The notes beneath the pieces are model-generated. The model saw nothing but the letters and a program-made list of their open reading frames with translations. It did not search any database and was not told the origin of the DNA. The translations under genes and the position numbers were made by a program. From assembly GCA_964517145.1 (NCBI GenBank), contig CAZFBN010000047.1, positions 1 to 35,084 of the forward strand: DNA of 35,084 nt. Direction: 5' to 3'. Positions within the stretch are counted from its first letter, which is position 1; each line of letters starts with the position of its first letter. Below, piece by piece: positions 22,991-32,552 of this stretch. The stretch comes from JADJNW01 sp964517145. Its GTDB lineage: Bacteria > Bacteroidota > Bacteroidia > Chitinophagales > Saprospiraceae.

Positions 22991-24061
22991 ATGAAAACTT
23001 TAAGCCCCATTTTACGCTATCTCTCTTTATTTGTAATTTTTCTTTTTATTGTTTTTGCTGCATTTGGTCAAACTAGTACAAAGCATGTAAGAGTCAACGG
23101 ATATTATAGAAAAGATGGGACTTATGTAAGACCTCACTACAGAACTGCACCAAATTCTACAAATCGGGATAACTTTTCCACCTACGGGAATACTAATCCG
23201 TACACTGGCAAACCCGGTTGGATTCCGCCTGATAATAATTCAATTCAGAGCACCTCGGAATATAATACTACTAGTAGCTCCATAACAAAAAGTGATAACT
23301 GGACAGAAACATCCATTTATACGACTATCAAGTCGGATGGGCAACTCTGGAGAACACCAAAAGAATTTGATCGAATTCAATACATTTTGAAAGGCACACC
23401 ATTACAAGTAATAGGGTATGAAAATGGTTTTTGGAAAGTAAATGCATTTAGAACAGTTGGATATATCATCAATGAAACGATCAATGTAACTCCAGAAATG
23501 GAAAATATGATTAGTGTATCCAATCAAACAAATAGCACTACCACTAAAACACCGGTAAATTCCGAAACTACTTACTTTACGCATAATGCAACAAAAAATA
23601 CTTTATATAAATATAATTATGAGTCCAAACCTAGCTATTACACAAGTACGGATTTGAATTTGCGTACCTATATGTCTGCTTCGTCGGCTATCGTAACTCA
23701 AATTCCTAAGGGAGCGGAAGTAAAGGTGATTGATTCTTTTTTTGAAAAGTGGTGGCAAGTTTATTATAAAGGGCAAACGGGATATGTTGCCAAGGCATAT
23801 TTACTTTCTGAACCTAGCTCAGCGCCAATGGAAACAGACACTTATAGCGAAGATTTTAATTCTGATGGTTCAGATAACCATTTTGTGCTGACTCAGGAAA
23901 CTAGCTTGAGGACCAGACCAGATTCAAAGGCAAAGGTTATTCTGCGATTTGAGATTGGAGATGAGGTGAAGGTATTAGATGATTCCGGGCAGTGGTGGTG
24001 GAAGGTTATATTCGATGGTAAAACCGGATGGTTGAAGCGACATTTGTTGGAAGAACAGTAA
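22991..24061 (+). CDS. Exported protein with bacterial SH3 repeats
   Basis: The 356-residue protein has a signal peptide (1-29, VIFLFIVFAAFGQ). Next comes the short conserved module VNGYYRKDGTYVRPHYRT...NPYTGKPGW (about 33-75) found in many Bacteroidota exported proteins. Three SH3-like domains follow: a divergent one at about 115-165 (LKGTPLQVIGYENGFWKV), and two clear SH3_3 domains at about 215-272 (LNLRTYMSASS, KGAEVKVIDSFFEKWWQVYYKGQTGYV) and 295-354 (TSLRTRPDSKAKV, WWWKVIFDGKTGWL). SH3_3 domains often bind peptidoglycan or other wall components, so the protein probably works in the periplasm or at the surface. It is single and lies between the integrated element and the defence island. 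It is AT-richer than the genes at 17183-20000. Confidence 0.85.
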   Translation: MKTLSPILRYLSLFVIFLFIVFAAFGQTSTKHVRVNGYYRKDGTYVRPHYRTAPNSTNRDNFSTYGNTNPYTGKPGWIPPDNNSIQSTSEYNTTSSSITKSDNWTETSIYTTIKSDGQLWRTPKEFDRIQYILKGTPLQVIGYENGFWKVNAFRTVGYIINETINVTPEMENMISVSNQTNSTTTKTPVNSETTYFTHNATKNTLYKYNYESKPSYYTSTDLNLRTYMSASSAIVTQIPKGAEVKVIDSFFEKWWQVYYKGQTGYVAKAYLLSEPSSAPMETDTYSEDFNSDGSDNHFVLTQETSLRTRPDSKAKVILRFEIGDEVKVLDDSGQWWWKVIFDGKTGWLKRHLLEEQ

Positions 24062-24251
24062 GATCATTGCATAAGATTATAATGATCGCTTGGCTATTTT
24101 CCTGATCTTGATAATTAGCCGTACGTTATGAGGATGATAATGAAAATAGGATTTTTTAAAAAAGCCTGGCTAACAATTTTATCATTTGTCATCTATCGTA
24201 AAAAAGTGTAATAAATTTTCTCACATCTTTACACATTTGTAGAATAATTGT

Positions 24252-24305
24252 TATTTTTGGAGCAGAGGCTATCTTCTCTGTAAAAGAAGAAGATGGCTTT
24301 TATTA
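24252..24305 (+). promoter_or_regulatory. Promoter and attenuator-like hairpin upstream of res
   Basis: TATTTTTG (24252-24259) matches the Bacteroidota -7 box. Nine bases later GCTATCTTCT pairs with AGAAGATGGC (10 bp, one wobble), and TTTTATTATTT follows. A terminator so close to the transcript start, 45 bases before the restriction gene, is the layout of an attenuated leader. Confidence 0.5.
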
Positions 24306-24341
24306 TTTGATTTGTAATTATACTTCAAACCCCTTGTAGTC

Positions 24342-27300
24342 ATGGAGTTAGATTATAACCCCATTCTGAATAGTCCTTATGAAGCACCGCAGCTGCATTA
24401 TGCTACGGATGTAGATGGAAATTTGAATTACCAGGATGTAAGACCCGGACGGCGCATCTTTACACCGGATATACGCACTGTACCTATTCGTCAAAAATCG
24501 CAATTGCAAGCCTTTGAAGTAAATGATCTAGCTGCTTCATATGGAGATGAACTGGTGAACATGATCCGGAAAGAGGTGGGCAAATGGCGTGAAAGTAAAT
24601 ACACTAGCCCAAGTCCTACCCGAGTTACCAAAGAATTGCTATTGTACTGGTTTGACAATCCTGAACGACTGACGGTAAAACAGTTATTCTTTTGCCAACG
24701 GGAAGCAGTAGAAACGGCAATCTGGCTGAATGAAATAGCAGCGAAATCAAATGCAGGGCAAAATATTCTTAATAAATTAAAGAATGCCCAAGAGGAAGTC
24801 AGTGAGATACCAGCATTCCAACTGCCCAGAGTGGCTTTCAAAATGGCAACAGGCACCGGTAAAACGGTTGTAATGGCTTGCCTAATCCTGTATCATTATT
24901 TTAATCGGCAACAGTATCCACAGGATACGCGATTTGCTGATAATTTTCTTCTGGTAACACCAAGTGTAACTATTAAAGATCGGCTTAGTGTTTTATTTGT
25001 AGATACTTCCACCAAAGATCCGCAGCGCATTCAGGATTATTATCGAATGCGAAGTTTGGTTCCCTTCCAATATGAATCTCAATTACCTAATTTAAATTCG
25101 AAGATAGTCATTACAAACTATCATGCCTTTGAACCTAAGACACTAAAAGGAAATAAACAAAGCCCATTTGATGGGAAAATTGGAGAAGACGGCAAAAAGC
25201 AAGAAGCAAAAGAGGATTTTGCACAAGTGGCGAAACGCTTACTAGGAAAATTTAAGCCGGGTTCCAGGCTGCTGATATTAAATGATGAGGCGCACCATTG
25301 CTATTTACCAAAAGAGGATAATAGAAAAGCGGAAGGCGAAGAAACCGAAGAAGAAAATAAAAGGGCTTCGGTTTGGATCAACGGAATTGCAAATATTGGC
25401 AGACGGTATAAGTTGGCAATGGTGTATGACTTAAGTGCAACCCCGTACTATTTGACAGGCTCGGGGCATACGCCGTATAGCTTATTTGGTTGGGTGGTGA
25501 CAGATTTCGGTTTGATTGAAGCCATTGAGAGTGGGTTGGTGAAAATCCCTTTTTTGCCGGTAGCTGATAATACGCACGAACTCACAATGCCGGTACTGGC
25601 AAATCTTTATGAACACGTGAAGGAAGAACTACCGAGAAAAGGTCAACGTGGCGCGCGAAAAGCAGCAAAAAAGGAAGGTAAGAAGGTGGCAGAACAACCA
25701 CCAAAATTACCTGCTAAATTAAGGGCGGCGCTTGATCAATTTTATGACCATTATCGAAAAACATTTGAACAGGTCGGGCAAAATGCTGATGGGCTGATGG
25801 ACACGCCACCCGTATTCATATTAGTTTGTAACAATACCTCTGTCTCTAAAGAAGTGTATAAATATATCGCCGGGTATGAATTGGTGGATGAAAATGGTGA
25901 AACAACGGATGTAGTGACCGGGCATTTTGAGTTATTCTCCAACTATGAGCAAGCAACCAAGAAACCCAAGCGTAAATCTCCGACCCTACTGATAGACAGT
26001 GATGCACTGGAAAATTCGGAGCAAATCAGTGATGACTTTAAAAAGATATTTGCCTCAGAAATTGGGGAGTTCAAAAGAGATTATGCCCGTAAATACGGGC
26101 AAGGTGCTGTAGAAAGGCTCACAGATGCCGAATTACTAAGGGAAGTAGTAAATACCGTAGGAAAGCTTGGTACTTTGGGTGCGCACATTCGTTGTGTGGT
26201 GTCGGTGTCTATGCTGACGGAGGGTTGGGATGCTAATACAGTGACACATATTGCGGGGCTGCGTGCTTTTGGATCTCAATTATTGTGCGAACAGGTAGCT
26301 GGTCGCGCCCTGCGACGGAGACAGTATTTTCTGCAAAGTTATGATCGTAGAACGGGCAAAGTGATTGACGCCAAGCAAGTACATCGGTACAATCCAGAAA
26401 ATATCATCTATAAATTTCCTCCTGAGTATGCGCACATTATTGGTGTGCCTTTCAAACTGTTCAAAGGTGGTACTTCGGCTGTAGTAGCGCCGCTGGATTA
26501 TGTGCGGGTGTATGCTATGCCGGAAAGGCAGGAGCGCTACGAGATTACTTTTCCAAACCTGATTGGCTACCGCATTGAAACCGTGGACGGACCATTGGAT
26601 GCAGACTTTTCGAATGTAGATAATTTTGAAATAGATGGCACAAAGCTTCCATTGGAAACCGTGATGGAAACGGCTTTTTCAGATACTAAGGAACAATTAA
26701 AAGTAGCAACGGTGAAGGAAAAACGGGATCAGGAATTAATATATCTGGTGACAAAAGAGCTGATCAGTCGTTACTATTCCGATGAAGATAGCAAGCCGCT
26801 TTTTCAAAAATTCAACCAGTTAAAGCGGATTGTGAGTGATTGGTATGATCGAAAGATTGTATTGCTCAATATTCAGGATCAAGACTTTAAGCGACTTCTT
26901 TACTTTCACAAACCCGAGGAATACCTGGAATACATTCAGCGAGGTATTTATGCCAAGCAAAAAGGGACCGACCGAATTTTGCCAGTTTTCAACCATTACA
27001 ACAAATTTGGAAGTACTAAGTATGTAAATGGCAACACTTCCAAAGCTGTATATGCTACTGAGAAAAGCCATGTTAACTATGTAGTGGCAGATACCGACAG
27101 TTGGGAGCAAATCTGTGCCAAGACGCTGGAGGAACTGCCGGAAGTAGAAGCCTACGTCAAAAATGCCTTCCTTGGCTTTACCATTCCTTATGTGTCACAA
27201 GGGAATGATAAGCGGTATTATCCTGATTTTATTGCCCGCTGCCGCAGAGCAGACGGGAGCGGGCTGAACCTAATCATTGAAATCACGGGTATGAATCAGG

Positions 27301-27464
27301 AAAAGGAAGAAAAGAAATGGTACGTAGAGCATCGCTGGTTACCGGCAGTCAATGCAGTGCGAGGACAATATGGATATGACGAATGGCAGTTTATAGAGAT
27401 TGCTAATGACTTGAGAAATATTAAGAATGAGTTGATCGAGAAAATTAGTTCTTATGCAAAATAG
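24342..27464 (+). CDS. Type III-like restriction endonuclease subunit (BPTD_3080-type)
   Basis: The 1040-residue protein is a fusion of a superfamily 2 helicase and a PD-(D/E)XK nuclease. Walker A is at 169-175 (ATGTGKT), the DEAH box at 315-318 (NDEAHHC), motif III SAT at 365-367, and the arginine-finger motif QVAGRALRR near 650-658, preceded by LTEGWDANTVTHI. The C-terminus has YYPDFIAR and LIIEITG (about 958-982), the nuclease core. The N-terminus (NPILNSPYEAPQLHYATD...GRRIFTPD) is characteristic of the restriction proteins called BPTD_3080 family. It should cut unmodified DNA together with the methyltransferase whose gene begins at 34056. It opens the defence island; the GmrSD-like gene starts 8 bases after it. 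The full length and intact motifs suggest an active protein. Confidence 0.92.
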   Translation: MELDYNPILNSPYEAPQLHYATDVDGNLNYQDVRPGRRIFTPDIRTVPIRQKSQLQAFEVNDLAASYGDELVNMIRKEVGKWRESKYTSPSPTRVTKELLLYWFDNPERLTVKQLFFCQREAVETAIWLNEIAAKSNAGQNILNKLKNAQEEVSEIPAFQLPRVAFKMATGTGKTVVMACLILYHYFNRQQYPQDTRFADNFLLVTPSVTIKDRLSVLFVDTSTKDPQRIQDYYRMRSLVPFQYESQLPNLNSKIVITNYHAFEPKTLKGNKQSPFDGKIGEDGKKQEAKEDFAQVAKRLLGKFKPGSRLLILNDEAHHCYLPKEDNRKAEGEETEEENKRASVWINGIANIGRRYKLAMVYDLSATPYYLTGSGHTPYSLFGWVVTDFGLIEAIESGLVKIPFLPVADNTHELTMPVLANLYEHVKEELPRKGQRGARKAAKKEGKKVAEQPPKLPAKLRAALDQFYDHYRKTFEQVGQNADGLMDTPPVFILVCNNTSVSKEVYKYIAGYELVDENGETTDVVTGHFELFSNYEQATKKPKRKSPTLLIDSDALENSEQISDDFKKIFASEIGEFKRDYARKYGQGAVERLTDAELLREVVNTVGKLGTLGAHIRCVVSVSMLTEGWDANTVTHIAGLRAFGSQLLCEQVAGRALRRRQYFLQSYDRRTGKVIDAKQVHRYNPENIIYKFPPEYAHIIGVPFKLFKGGTSAVVAPLDYVRVYAMPERQERYEITFPNLIGYRIETVDGPLDADFSNVDNFEIDGTKLPLETVMETAFSDTKEQLKVATVKEKRDQELIYLVTKELISRYYSDEDSKPLFQKFNQLKRIVSDWYDRKIVLLNIQDQDFKRLLYFHKPEEYLEYIQRGIYAKQKGTDRILPVFNHYNKFGSTKYVNGNTSKAVYATEKSHVNYVVADTDSWEQICAKTLEELPEVEAYVKNAFLGFTIPYVSQGNDKRYYPDFIARCRRADGSGLNLIIEITGMNQEKEEKKWYVEHRWLPAVNAVRGQYGYDEWQFIEIANDLRNIKNELIEKISSYAK

Positions 27465-27471
27465 AAATCCT

Positions 27472-27633
27472 ATGAATATTACTCCAAACAAATTAACCAT
27501 TGCACAACTTTTTGCCTCTCAAAACGAACAATTTGTAATTCCTGCTTACCAGCGGAGGTATGCCTGGGGGTATAACCAAGTTGCTGCTTTATTTGATGAT
27601 ATAGACATGCTTTCGGAGGTAGATAACCACTGA
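27472..27633 (+). pseudogene. GmrSD-like (DUF262) gene, 5' fragment cut by IS insertion
   Basis: 53 codons remain before the insertion. They contain the conserved DUF262 opening (LTIAQLFASQNEQFVIPAYQRRYAWG), which includes the IPxYQRxYxW motif. The stop codon TGA is the first triplet of the insertion element. The start ATG is 8 bases after the res stop codon, so it was co-transcribed. Joined to the 3' part at 28879 (after removing the element and one target copy) the frame continues without a change. Confidence 0.88.
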
Positions 27634-27682
27634 GGTAGTCTAATTTCCACGCACACAAAAATCTTTATAACTTGGGTGCAAG

Positions 27683-27970
27683 ATGGAAAAAAAGACCACC
27701 AAGCGCAATCGGCGCAAATATGACGAAGGTTTCAAAACGGAAGCTCTAAAAATGGTAGAATCGGGACGGAGTGTACCGGAAGTGGCTCAAGCTTTGGGTA
27801 TCGGCGAAAACCTGCTGTATAAATGGCGTTCAGAAGCTAAAACGACGCTTTCCAGCGCGGAAAAGAGTACTCAGGCGGAGTTGGAAGGACTGCGAAAACA
27901 GGTTCGGCAACTGGAACAGGAGCGCGATATTTTAAAAAAAGCCTTGTCCATTTTCAGCCAAAAGCCGTAG
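27683..27970 (+). CDS. IS3-family transposase OrfA
   Basis: The 95-residue protein has the HTH of IS3-type OrfA (about 9-45: KYDEGFKTEALKMVESGRSVPEVAQALGIGENLLYKWR). A leucine-zipper-like coiled coil follows (about 64-92: LEGLRKQVRQLEQERDILKKAL). It recognises the IS ends. An A7 run (27934-27940) within the coding sequence is in phase for a -1 slip. After the slip the frame is open through to orfB, so an OrfAB fusion can be made, the active transposase form in this family. The gene ends with a TAG two bases before the orfB ATG. Confidence 0.93.
   Translation: MEKKTTKRNRRKYDEGFKTEALKMVESGRSVPEVAQALGIGENLLYKWRSEAKTTLSSAEKSTQAELEGLRKQVRQLEQERDILKKALSIFSQKP
27934..27940 (+). other. Candidate -1 programmed frameshift site of the IS
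   Basis: Seven As in the phase A-AAA-AAA in frame with orfA (TTA AAA AAA GCC). After a -1 shift the frame reads AGC CTT GTC CAT on to orfB with no stop. Such sites make the OrfAB fusion in IS3 elements. Confidence 0.7.
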
Positions 27971-27972
27971 AA

Positions 27973-28836
27973 ATGACTTATCCAGTGATTCAAAGCCTAT
28001 CCACCCATCACCCTATACGGGAGCTTTGTGAGGCACTAGGGGTTAGTTTCAGTGGGTATTACGCCTGGAAGCGCGGTCAAAGCCATGTGCCAGGTGCTGC
28101 TAAAATGGAGCGAGCCGAGCAAGTAAAGGCAGTGTTCACCGAACACCGCCGACGCTACGGGGCAGTGCGTATTGGTAAAGAATTAGCGGCACGGGGGCTG
28201 AAAATAGGACGTTATCAGATTAGAACGTTGATGAAAGCGCAAGAATTGGTTGCCATTCAACCCAAAAGTTTTGTGCCCAAAACGACCGATTCAAAGCATG
28301 GCTTGGGTCGTAGCCCCAATCTACTCTTGGATCGCCTGGCACCGAAAGTACCCAATGAAGTCTTCGTGGGCGACATCACCTACATTCCCATGCTCGACGG
28401 CTCTTTTTTGTACCTCGCCGCTTGGCAAGACCAGTGCAGCCGCAAAATCGTCGGTTGGGAATTGATGGACAACATGACCACGAATTTGGTTATCAAGGCT
28501 TTACAAAAAGCCATTGACCGAAGAGCCCTTCCAAAAGGCTTAATTGTACACTCCGATGGCGGAGGGCAGTATGCCGCTCGTCGCTTTCGACAGCTCTTGG
28601 CAGCCCATGATTTTCGCTCCAGCATGACACGCAAAGACAACCTCTACGACAATGCCATGGCAGAGAGTCTATTTAGCCGCTTCAAAGCGGAATTGCTGGA
28701 AAAAGGTGCTTTTGCCAATTTTGAGGAAGCCTATACCGAAATTTTTGAGTACATTGAAATTTACTACAACCGCAAAAGACGACATTCCGGTATTGATTAT
28801 CAAATTCCTGAACAATACGAACTGCAATGGACGTGA
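27973..28836 (+). CDS. IS3-family transposase OrfB (DDE integrase)
   Basis: The 287-residue protein has an N-terminal HTH_21-type region (PIRELCEALGVSFSGYYAW...RRYGAVRIGKEL) and the integrase core. The catalytic triad is Asp134 (FVGDITYIP), Asp195 (VHSDGGGQY) and Glu231 (MAESLFS), giving the D-35-E spacing of IS3 transposases. The C-terminal YIEIYYNRKRRHSGIDYQIPEQYE is also typical. The catalytic residues are all present, so the element should be active if the OrfAB fusion is made. The frame is -1 relative to orfA. Confidence 0.95.
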   Translation: MTYPVIQSLSTHHPIRELCEALGVSFSGYYAWKRGQSHVPGAAKMERAEQVKAVFTEHRRRYGAVRIGKELAARGLKIGRYQIRTLMKAQELVAIQPKSFVPKTTDSKHGLGRSPNLLLDRLAPKVPNEVFVGDITYIPMLDGSFLYLAAWQDQCSRKIVGWELMDNMTTNLVIKALQKAIDRRALPKGLIVHSDGGGQYAARRFRQLLAAHDFRSSMTRKDNLYDNAMAESLFSRFKAELLEKGAFANFEEAYTEIFEYIEIYYNRKRRHSGIDYQIPEQYELQWT

Positions 28837-28890
28837 ATCCTTATCAAATTTACCGTGCGTGGAAATTAGACTACCTCACACCTCTTCGGG

Positions 28891-30498
28891 ATGCTTATTT
28901 TCCATACAGGATTTTACCATGGAGACATCAACCGAGTAGAATTGGTAGATGGACAGCAAAGGATCACTACGCTTACTTTACTCCTTTTAGCGCTCAAAAA
29001 AAGGTATGACGAACAAGGAAATTTAGAGAAAGCGAATGAGATCAACAAGATGTTAACTTGTAAAGGATATGATGAGGTGGCTAAAAATAAATTGTTGCTT
29101 GGAGATTTAGATAATGAAGACTATGAAACACTAGTAGTAAATGGAGACCTAGAAAGAATAAAAAATAAAAATCTACTAAATGCTTTTAAGTGGTTTTACG
29201 AATGGTTTGAGGAATACCAGAATACGGATTTAAACAGATTTTATTATAAGCTGACCAATGTCGCCATTGTCATTCGTTTGGATGTTGGTATGGCGCAAGA
29301 TGCCTATAAGTTGTTTGAAACGATTAATAATCGTGGTTTACGACTAACGCCTACGGATATAATCAAAAATTTTCTTCTCGGGCATGCAGCTAAACTAAGC
29401 AGTGATACCCTTGACAAAGTAAAAAAACTCTGGGCAGCAATCATTGTGAATTTAGATGGAATTGATACGGATGACTTCTTCAGACAGTATATGTGTTCCA
29501 TCCTAAATCGAAAGATTTCAAAGACCATGCTTATTCACGAATTCAAGTCCTGGTACTTCAAAAAAGTGAAAGAGAGTAAGGTTTTAGCAGAATCTGTGCT
29601 ATACACAGGATTAGAAGAAGATTATGATGAAGATTATGATAATGCAGTGGAGGAAACTCAAGAAGAGGGAGAATTGGCGGAAGCAGAACGAGTATCTGTA
29701 CTCGATTTGCTAGATGACATTAAAAAAGCATCTAATATTTACCAAAAAATTGTGTATGAAAGATTTGACAATCCTATAGTAAACAGGCATTTATATAATC
29801 TCAACCGGATTTTGTCTGTACCCACTTATATTTACTTAATTCATCTCTTTCAGAAAGGTTTGCCGGATAAACTGGTTGTGGAAATTCTTAAAGTGCTAGA
29901 GACATTTATGATGCGCAGGCATATTTGCGAAATGCGGACATCAGAACATGATGATATTTTTGCTAAAATAGTAGGAATAGCAGGAGATAATTATTTACAG
30001 ACAGTAAAAGACTTTCTGGCAGAATACCTTCCTGACGATATCCTTTTTAAGGATAGCTTACCTAAATATGACTTTAAAGGAATTTTGATCAATCGTGCTA
30101 AGTACATCCTGGAGATGATAGAATACCGGAGATTAGGTAATACCGGAGAATTTAGTATTAATGGGAGCGCTGAAGTACATTTAGAACATATTATTCCTGA
30201 AACTATTAATACAAGGCGGTCCAAATCAGAATTTGGCGACTGGGAAACTTATCTTGGGGAAAATGCCGGATCTCTGCACCGGAAGTATGTCCATAAAATA
30301 GGTAATATGACACTGCTTTCCAGACCTCTGAATATCAGTGCTTCTAACAATCCTTTCAATAGCAAAAAGGAGCATTACTGTAGATCATCTATTGGAATAA
30401 CACAGGAGTTGGTAGCATACGAAGATTTCCGGTTTGGAGCGGTTGAGCAAAGGGGTAAAAAGTTAGCTGAAATTGGTTTACAAATTTGGTCTTTTTAG
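28891..30498 (+). pseudogene. GmrSD-like (DUF262/DUF1524) gene, 3' fragment after IS insertion
   Basis: The gene begins at 27472 and continues after the IS. This 3' part (535 codons from the first ATG after the insertion) has the DUF262 signature ELVDGQQRITTL (about 17-28), the region IVIRLDVGMAQDAYKLFETINNRGLRLTPTDIIKN and the C-terminal DUF1524 nuclease: HLEHIIPET, then KIGNMTLLSRPLN and SNNPF..KK. GmrSD-type enzymes restrict modified phage DNA using an NTP-dependent DUF262 part and an HNH-like DUF1524 part. The N-terminal IPxYQRxYxW motif is now separate, so activity is probably lost, though a shortened protein could still be made from an internal ATG. The frame is intact to the stop, showing that inactivation is recent. 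Confidence 0.88.
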
Positions 30499-30602
30499 AA
30501 TAGTAGGAAAAACATCTCACTAAAGAAAAGTTACCTGTTTATTTGAAAAGCTCCAATTTGTTCGATAAATTTGAATGTTCACTTTTTGTAAAAAAATTAA
30601 AT

Positions 30603-31628
30603 ATGCTGGAAGCGGACATTCTTCATAAAGCCATCGAAAATCTAGAGCGATTGACGCAGTCAGTTATTAAAATAAAAGAGCGTAAGCACTTAAATGGTCA
30701 GCCCTGGGATGCTCTTTTGGAAATACAAGCAGGTGCGATAGATGGACACTTTAAGGTAGAAGTACGGAAAGATGTGCTACCCTCGCATGTAGCTTCCTTA
30801 ATGGAGCGCATACCGAAGCCCGAAGGACTTTTGATTGCAGCGTATATTTCCAAACCAGGCAAAGCGCTATTGGAAAAACAGGAGGTCAACTACCTGGACA
30901 TTGCCGGGAATTGCTATATCAAAAATGATCGGGGGATATTTTGGAAAATAAGTGGACAAACCACATCCAAGGATACCAAGTCGCCGAAGCACCGGGCATT
31001 TAATAAAAATGGGATTAAGTTGATTTATGCGCTGCTCTTGCAGGAAACCCTGCTAAATGAACCTTATCGGGTGATGGCAGAAATCGCCAACATCTCGGTA
31101 AGCACGGTCGGAGGCATTTTAAAGGATTTGAAAACGGCAAAGTTTATTCTGAATGTGACCGAGGATAGAATGACACTTACTAATAAACAGGAATTACTAT
31201 CACAATGGGCAAGCGCTTATAACCATAAGTTGAAACCCAAGCTCTTACGAGAAAAGTACCGTTGGGCAAAGGCACAACAGTGGGAAAATTGGAAACAATT
31301 GAAGCTGAATGAGGATACCTTTTGGGGTGGAGAACCAGCGGCTGATTTGCTGACACACTACCTGCAACCAGGTGTATGGACGCTTTATACCAATCTGGAT
31401 CGGAAAACCCTGCTGAGGGATCTGCAACTCATTCCAGATGCCACAGATGGAAAAGTTGAAGTATATAGCCCATTCTGGAAAACAGAAGAAATGCTATTTG
31501 TAAACACTCCATTGAATACCGTCAGTCCCCTGTTGGTGTATGCGGAATTGATTGGATCGGGAGATGATCGGAATTTTGCTACGGCACAAAAAATTTATGA
31601 GCAGTACCTCAAAGATATTATTGAATAA
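30603..31628 (+). CDS. AbiEi-like antitoxin/transcription regulator of a type IV toxin-antitoxin pair
   Basis: The start is the ATG at 30603; a TTG at 30543 extends the frame by 20 residues. The protein (341 residues) has an N-terminal region ending in the motif YLDIAGNCYI. A winged helix follows in the middle (LIYALLLQETLLNEPYRVMAEIANISVSTVGGILKDL), with the C-terminal signature WGGEPAADLLTHYLQPGVWTLYTN, all seen in AbiEi-family antitoxins. Members neutralise the AbiEii nucleotidyltransferase and repress their own operon. The next gene overlaps by 32 bases and encodes such a nucleotidyltransferase, so the pair is consistent. The pair lies inside the restriction-modification locus. Confidence 0.85.
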   Translation: MLEADILHKAIENLERLTQSVIKIKERKHLNGQPWDALLEIQAGAIDGHFKVEVRKDVLPSHVASLMERIPKPEGLLIAAYISKPGKALLEKQEVNYLDIAGNCYIKNDRGIFWKISGQTTSKDTKSPKHRAFNKNGIKLIYALLLQETLLNEPYRVMAEIANISVSTVGGILKDLKTAKFILNVTEDRMTLTNKQELLSQWASAYNHKLKPKLLREKYRWAKAQQWENWKQLKLNEDTFWGGEPAADLLTHYLQPGVWTLYTNLDRKTLLRDLQLIPDATDGKVEVYSPFWKTEEMLFVNTPLNTVSPLLVYAELIGSGDDRNFATAQKIYEQYLKDIIE

Positions 31629-32448
31629 GGTGACGGATGAGGTGATCATCCAAATGCTTCAGATTCTCCTTCCAGCGTTGGAAGCGTTGGGGGTGGAATA
31701 TTTTGTGGTAGGCGCTTTTGCACGGGATGTGGAATTAATGGCTAAAGGGCATACTGATGCACCGGCGCGGAAAACGAGGGACATAGACCTGGCAGTGATG
31801 ATGGGATCGCAGACAGAATTTCAAGCTTTAAAAGATCATATTGCTGCGTTGCCCGATTTTGCTGCGCATGAGGATGAACCCTATCGCTTTTTATTCAAAA
31901 ATGCTTATGAGGTGGATTTCTTACCCTTTGGTGCCATTGCCGATGAAAAAGGGCAGGTAGCGCTAAAAGCCAAACAAACCATCGTACTCAACATTCCAGG
32001 TATGGAAGAGGTGGAACCCTGGGCGCATACCATTGAAACAGCAGAGGGCTTGCAACTGAGGGTTTCTTCTTTGCCAGGCGTGATTCTGTTAAAACTTTTT
32101 GCATGGGAAGACCGCCCGGAGCGACAAAAAGATATTCAGGATATTGATTACATTTTGAAAAACTTTTACTTCCTCTACCTAGATGATATCATTGAAACAG
32201 ATGAAGATTTGATTGATTTGTTTGAGGATGAACAACTGTTGTACAGTGAATTGGTGTCCGCCCGATACGTTGGCAGGCAAATGGGGTTGATGTTGGCAGA
32301 TTCACCTGCGTTGGCAGAGCGACTGTTGAATCTCTTGCAAAAAGAAGCTGAAGGCTTCCGAATGCCCCGGTTGATGTCACAAGGAACTATTGAAAGTAGC
32401 CAACGAATTATTTTAGAGTTGTATCAGGGGGTGCAGGATCGCCTCTAG
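31597..32448 (+). CDS. AbiEii-like nucleotidyltransferase toxin
   Basis: The 283-residue protein starts at the ATG at 31597 (32-base overlap with the AbiEi-like gene); an ATG at 31552 would make the overlap longer. It shows the nucleotidyltransferase core: a Gly-Ala motif (FVVGAFARDV, about 37-44), the catalytic Asp pair Asp62 and Asp64 (TRDIDLAVMM) and a further Asp (EVDFLPFG). The region VSSLPGVILLKLFAWEDRPERQKDIQDIDYIL is characteristic of the AbiEii/AbiGii group. These toxins modify RNA or other targets in phage-infected cells and stop growth. Together with the preceding gene it forms an AbiE-type pair on the evidence of order, overlap and motifs. The target is not deducible. Confidence 0.87.
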   Translation: MSSTSKILLNKVTDEVIIQMLQILLPALEALGVEYFVVGAFARDVELMAKGHTDAPARKTRDIDLAVMMGSQTEFQALKDHIAALPDFAAHEDEPYRFLFKNAYEVDFLPFGAIADEKGQVALKAKQTIVLNIPGMEEVEPWAHTIETAEGLQLRVSSLPGVILLKLFAWEDRPERQKDIQDIDYILKNFYFLYLDDIIETDEDLIDLFEDEQLLYSELVSARYVGRQMGLMLADSPALAERLLNLLQKEAEGFRMPRLMSQGTIESSQRIILELYQGVQDRL

Positions 32449-32552
32449 AGGCAGCTACAGATAGGTTTTTGAATGCTCAGATGCATTGTTTTTCAGCGAA
32501 TTAGTCGAAAAAGAAAAAAAATATTCCAATAAACTTTGAACTTCACTTAAAA

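Larger units (their letters stand above)
27631..28878 (+). mobile_element. IS3-family insertion sequence, complete
   Basis: The element is 1248 bp long with perfect terminal inverted repeats of 24 bp, starting TGAGGTAGTCTAATTTCC at the left and its complement at the right. It is flanked by a 3-bp direct repeat, CAC, as expected for IS3 elements. It carries two transposase frames (orfA, orfB) linked by a -1 shift site. Intact repeats, target copies and open frames show a recent insertion. It splits the DUF262 gene. Confidence 0.95.

Noticed and set aside
29540..29555. TTCAAGTCC matching the tRNA T arm, considered as the second attachment site
   Set aside because: Only nine bases agree, it lies in the coding part of the GmrSD-like gene, and the flanks do not match the tRNA.
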